Assembly: GCA_035276085.1 (NCBI GenBank)
Contig: DATELY010000198.1
Location: 1 to 8,086, forward strand
Length of the DNA: 8,086 nt
Direction: 5' to 3'
DNA from: DATELY01 sp035276085
GTDB lineage: Bacteria; Pseudomonadota; Gammaproteobacteria; Steroidobacterales; Steroidobacteraceae
The notes under the pieces: generated by a model
What the model saw: only the letters and a program-made list of their open reading frames with translations
What the model was told of the DNA's origin: nothing
Database searches by the model: none
Program-made: the position numbers and the translations under genes
In this document: positions 5,982 to 8,086 of the stretch, in pieces
Layout: each line of letters begins with the position of its first letter
Position numbering within the stretch: the stretch's first letter is position 1

Positions 5982-6728
5982 TTACCCAGCCAACATTCCG
6001 CCATCGATGAGGTGTTCCGCACCGGTGATGAACGAGGATTCATCGGAGGCTAAGAACACCATCAGATTGGAGACTTCCTCAGGCTCGGCGAAGCGCCTCA
6101 GCGGTATGTCAGCGGCGGCTCCGCCACCTTCATCGTCGGTAGCAGCGACCATCATGGGTGTCCTGATGTAGCCGGGATGAACCGAATTCACGCGGATTTT
6201 CGCCGGCCCATAACGGCGCGCAGCAAGCTTTGTCATGCCGCGTACGGCAAACTTGCTCGCCACATAAGCGAAGTTAGGCGACGCATCCAGACCAACCAGC
6301 CCCGCGATAGAAGAAACGTTCACGATTGAGCCGCCGCCACCGGCGACCATCGCTGGCAAGAAAACGCGCATGCCCAGAAACACACCCAACTGATTCACGG
6401 CGCAAACATCGAGAAACTGCCCTTCGCTCAATTCGGTTAATTCGGCAACCGGCCCGATGACACCCGCGTTATTGATCAGCACATTGACCGAACCGAAACG
6501 GTCTTCCGCTTGCCTGAGCACTGCTCGCCATTGGTCTTCTCGCCGCACATCGTGCGAAACAAACATGGCCTGTGACCCGAGTTGTTCCGCCAGCGCTGCG
6601 CCTGCCTTGGCGTTGATGTCGGTGAGCACAGCCTTCGCCCCTTCCCTCACGAACGCGCGGGCGTGTTCTGCACCCATCCCTTGGGATGCGCCGGTGATCA
6701 CAGCAACCTTTCCCGAGAGCCTACCCAT
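5982..6728 (-). CDS. classical short-chain dehydrogenase/reductase (first paralogue, second in operon)
   Basis: A 248-residue NAD-dependent SDR. The cofactor motif TGASQGMG is at 12-19, and D37 at the end of strand 2 indicates NAD(H) preference. NNAG is at 86-89, with structural N112, catalytic serine in NVSS (137-140), and Y155-x3-K159 in YVASK. HPGYIRTPM (184-192) and IDGG near the C-terminus complete the classical pattern. Overall it resembles 3alpha/20beta-hydroxysteroid- and borneol-type dehydrogenases, so oxidation of a cyclic secondary alcohol fits. ATG 6728 has a G-rich site (GGGGG, seven bases away) and matches the paralogue's MGRL.GKVA start. An in-frame ATG at 6803 would add 25 residues that look unlike a real N-terminus. 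It sits ten bases before the zinc dehydrogenase. Confidence 0.93.
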   Translation of the reverse strand: MGRLSGKVAVITGASQGMGAEHARAFVREGAKAVLTDINAKAGAALAEQLGSQAMFVSHDVRREDQWRAVLRQAEDRFGSVNVLINNAGVIGPVAELTELSEGQFLDVCAVNQLGVFLGMRVFLPAMVAGGGGSIVNVSSIAGLVGLDASPNFAYVASKFAVRGMTKLAARRYGPAKIRVNSVHPGYIRTPMMVAATDDEGGGAAADIPLRRFAEPEEVSNLMVFLASDESSFITGAEHLIDGGMLAG

Positions 6729-6886
6729 GTTCGTACCCCCAACCGCGGGCTGTTCAGACGAGCCAATACTTTGCTGACCAGCCAGCGCATTGATTCCTGC
6801 CATGGCTTCGGATCTTCGATGTCTTCATGGCCAAGACCACTGACACTTTCGCTGTTCGAAACCGCCGCACCAGTCAGCTCGTCGCG
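6729..6886. other. 158-base gap between the two dehydrogenase genes
   Basis: The only sizeable gap inside the minus-strand operon. I see no convincing terminator or sigma70 promoter. If translation of the downstream gene began at ATG 6803, the gap would shrink to 83 bases. It may be what is left from the duplication that created the two paralogues. Confidence 0.35.
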
Positions 6887-7636
6887 TCATTGGGCGGTAA
6901 CCCCGCCATCGATGATTTGCTCCGTTCCAGTGATGAAAGAAGACTCGTCCGAGGCGAGAAACACCATCAGGTCGGCGACTTCTGCGGGGTCCGCCATCCG
7001 TTTGATCGGCACCAGAGCAGCGGCAGCCGCAGCGCTCGCAGCATCCAAGGCTTCCGTCATCATCGGCGTCTTGATGTAACCGGGATGCACGGAATTCGCG
7101 CGGATCCTCTGTGCTCCGTATTCGATGGCGACATGCTTGGTGAGGCCCCGAACCGCAAACTTGCTGGCTGCATACGCCACATTGGGAGTGCCGTAGATTG
7201 CGACGATTCCGGCCACAGAGGAGACATTGATGATCGACCCTGAGCCTGCCTTGAGCATGGAAGGAATGACGTATTTCATTCCCAAGAAGACGCCCAGCTG
7301 ATTGATGGCGCAGACTTTCAAAAAGTCCGACTCGCTGAAGTCCACCGTGGAGGAGATCGGTCCCAATACCCCGGCGTTATTGATCAGCACCGACACTGGG
7401 CCGAACGCGGACTCCGCCTCTGAGATCACAGCACGCCACGAGTCGGCACTTGCCACATCATGGCGAATGAAACGGGCCCTAGCCCCCAGTTGCCGCGACA
7501 CACGCAAGCCAAGATCTTCATTGATGTCGGTTAATACGACATCGGCGCCCTCAGTAACGAAGCGACGTGCGTGCGCCTCCCCCATCCCCTGAGCGGCGCC
7601 CGTCACTATCGCAACTTTTCCAGCCAATCGCCCCAT
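6887..7636 (-). CDS. classical short-chain dehydrogenase/reductase (second paralogue, first in operon)
   Basis: A 249-residue NAD-dependent SDR closely related to the next gene of the operon. It has TGAAQGMG at 12-19, D37 (NAD preference), NNAG at 86-89, N112, NVSS at 137-140, and catalytic Y155 and K159 in YAASK. HPGYIKTPM and the IDGG end are also present. The motif positions are the same as in the paralogue. The loop after TPMM differs: here it is alanine-rich (EALDAASAAAAAALVP), in the other DDEGGGAAADIP. This is the substrate-binding lid, so the two may act on different alcohols or stereoisomers. ATG 7636 is fixed by a good Shine-Dalgarno AAGGAAG (7641-7647) four bases upstream. It is the first gene of the operon visible here. 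Confidence 0.94.
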   Translation of the reverse strand: MGRLAGKVAIVTGAAQGMGEAHARRFVTEGADVVLTDINEDLGLRVSRQLGARARFIRHDVASADSWRAVISEAESAFGPVSVLINNAGVLGPISSTVDFSESDFLKVCAINQLGVFLGMKYVIPSMLKAGSGSIINVSSVAGIVAIYGTPNVAYAASKFAVRGLTKHVAIEYGAQRIRANSVHPGYIKTPMMTEALDAASAAAAAALVPIKRMADPAEVADLMVFLASDESSFITGTEQIIDGGVTAQ

Positions 7637-7798
7637 GACACTTCCTTCAACTGAGCACCCAAGGACAGCGACACAGTTCTGCACCGCGAGCGTGAGACTA
7701 CCAGTTGCTGCTCGCCGAGAGTAGCCGGGTCGCGCGCTATTTCCGATATATATTCTGTTTTCTGCGGCGACTCGACAGCGTGCAATGCGGCAACCTGC

Positions 7799-7856
7799 GA
7801 TGCCGATAATCTGGGCACAAAGCGACCAAATACCGGCATCTACTTGACTATCTCAA
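7799..7856 (-). promoter_or_regulatory. candidate operon promoter overlapping a dyad
   Basis: On the minus strand TTGAGA (7851-7856) and TATTTG (7827-7832) lie 18 bp apart, about 190 bases before the first dehydrogenase gene. A 10-bp inverted repeat with one mismatch, GATGCCGATA (7799-7808)/TACCGGCATC (7831-7840), overlaps the -10. Its arm centres are 32 bp apart, about three helical turns, which would suit a regulator. The -10 box is poor, and an AT-rich TATATATT (7746-7753) nearer the gene is a competing position. No regulator gene is in the window. Confidence 0.25.
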
Positions 7857-7883
7857 ACGGCCCGGAGTAGCGTCCTTGGGGTC

Positions 7884-7907
7884 TAATAAAACCCGACTCC
7901 TAGTCGG
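7884..7907 (-). terminator. small intrinsic-terminator-like hairpin
   Basis: Read on the minus strand, CCGACT-AGG-AGTCGG is followed directly by GTTTTATT. The stem is only six base pairs with a three-base loop, but the U-rich tail is in the right place. It could end transcription of a gene beyond the right edge of the window, or act as an attenuator in the leader of the dehydrogenase operon. Confidence 0.4.
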
Positions 7908-8086
7908 CTTGAAGGAGGTTGCATAGTCGAATGCAGGATCATTGGCACGTGGCCGACCGGCAATGACCGCGGGTGCGGATGACAACGCTTACGTACCACT
8001 GAAGCACTCGCGCACGGTGCGCTGTCGTGCGGGTGAGGCGGACTACTCGATCAGAATGTGGGGACCTGACACAGCGCCGCCATTGG

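Larger units (their letters stand above)
7637..8086. other. 450-base right flank without a gene
   Basis: No frame here looks coding on either strand. It holds the operon leader with the dyad and hairpin described separately. An AAGGAGG string (7912-7918, plus strand) is followed only by an 11-codon frame. A 13-base palindrome GCGCACGGTGCGC is at 8010-8022. The last 100 bases could be the edge of another element, but I cannot identify one. Confidence 0.4.

Noticed and set aside
7606..7839. 77-codon minus-strand frame overlapping the start of the first SDR gene
   Set aside because: It overlaps the SDR start in another frame, covers the Shine-Dalgarno and leader, and has no recognisable sequence.
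1..8086. CRISPR array, retron or other defence system
   Set aside because: No regularly spaced repeats, Cas, reverse transcriptase or other defence signature was found. The only related items are the two toxin-antitoxin-type loci.

Overview
The window is GC-rich DNA that reads as proteobacterial. The signs are a YhaV/PrlF toxin-antitoxin pair, P450cam-type (CYP101) catabolic genes, a tRNA-Pro-like 3' half, and IS481- and IS110-family remnants. I cannot fix genus or species from the sequence alone; soil or aquatic Gamma-, Beta- or Alphaproteobacteria all fit.

Left part (1-1711): a mobile-DNA boundary. A zeta-toxin-like P-loop kinase (95-649, +) overlaps by four bases a 52-codon gene (646-804, +) that is easily missed. 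About 95 bases later lies the 3' half of a tRNA-Pro, from anticodon loop to discriminator base (899-940), with no 5' half. This is what an integrative element leaves at its distal end when it inserts into a tRNA gene. Next come the 3' end of an IS481-like transposase (minus strand) with its terminal repeats, fused directly to the C-terminal end of a frameshifted IS110-family transposase (plus strand). A strongly palindromic element (1631-1711) starts on the IS110 stop codon.

Middle (1712-3694): about 700 bases with no credible gene are followed by a complete minus-strand prlF-yhaV module. Its promoter overlaps tandem 10-bp repeats with a 12-bp period. Upstream of it is a 9-bp perfect dyad around a 6-bp AT-rich centre (3314-3337). 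A dubious small plus-strand ORF (3430-3690) runs up to the end of the next operon.

Right part (3695-7636, minus strand): a tight oxidation operon. In transcription order it holds two paralogous classical short-chain dehydrogenases, a zinc-dependent medium-chain alcohol dehydrogenase, and a cytochrome P450 of the CYP101 (P450cam) type. Spacings after the second dehydrogenase are 9-10 bases. The alcohol dehydrogenase then P450 order matches camD-camC of the Pseudomonas camphor operon, but the redox partners camA/camB are absent. A terpenoid-like substrate is the simplest inference: SDR oxidation of a secondary alcohol, P450 hydroxylation, then MDR oxidation of the new alcohol to a ketone. The 450 bases at the right edge hold no gene, only a putative leader with a dyad and an intrinsic-terminator-like hairpin.

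I do not see a wholly new system. The most interesting items are the redox-partner-less P450 operon with altered substrate-pocket residues, the tRNA-Pro scar beside a zeta-kinase pair, and two unexplained palindromic elements.
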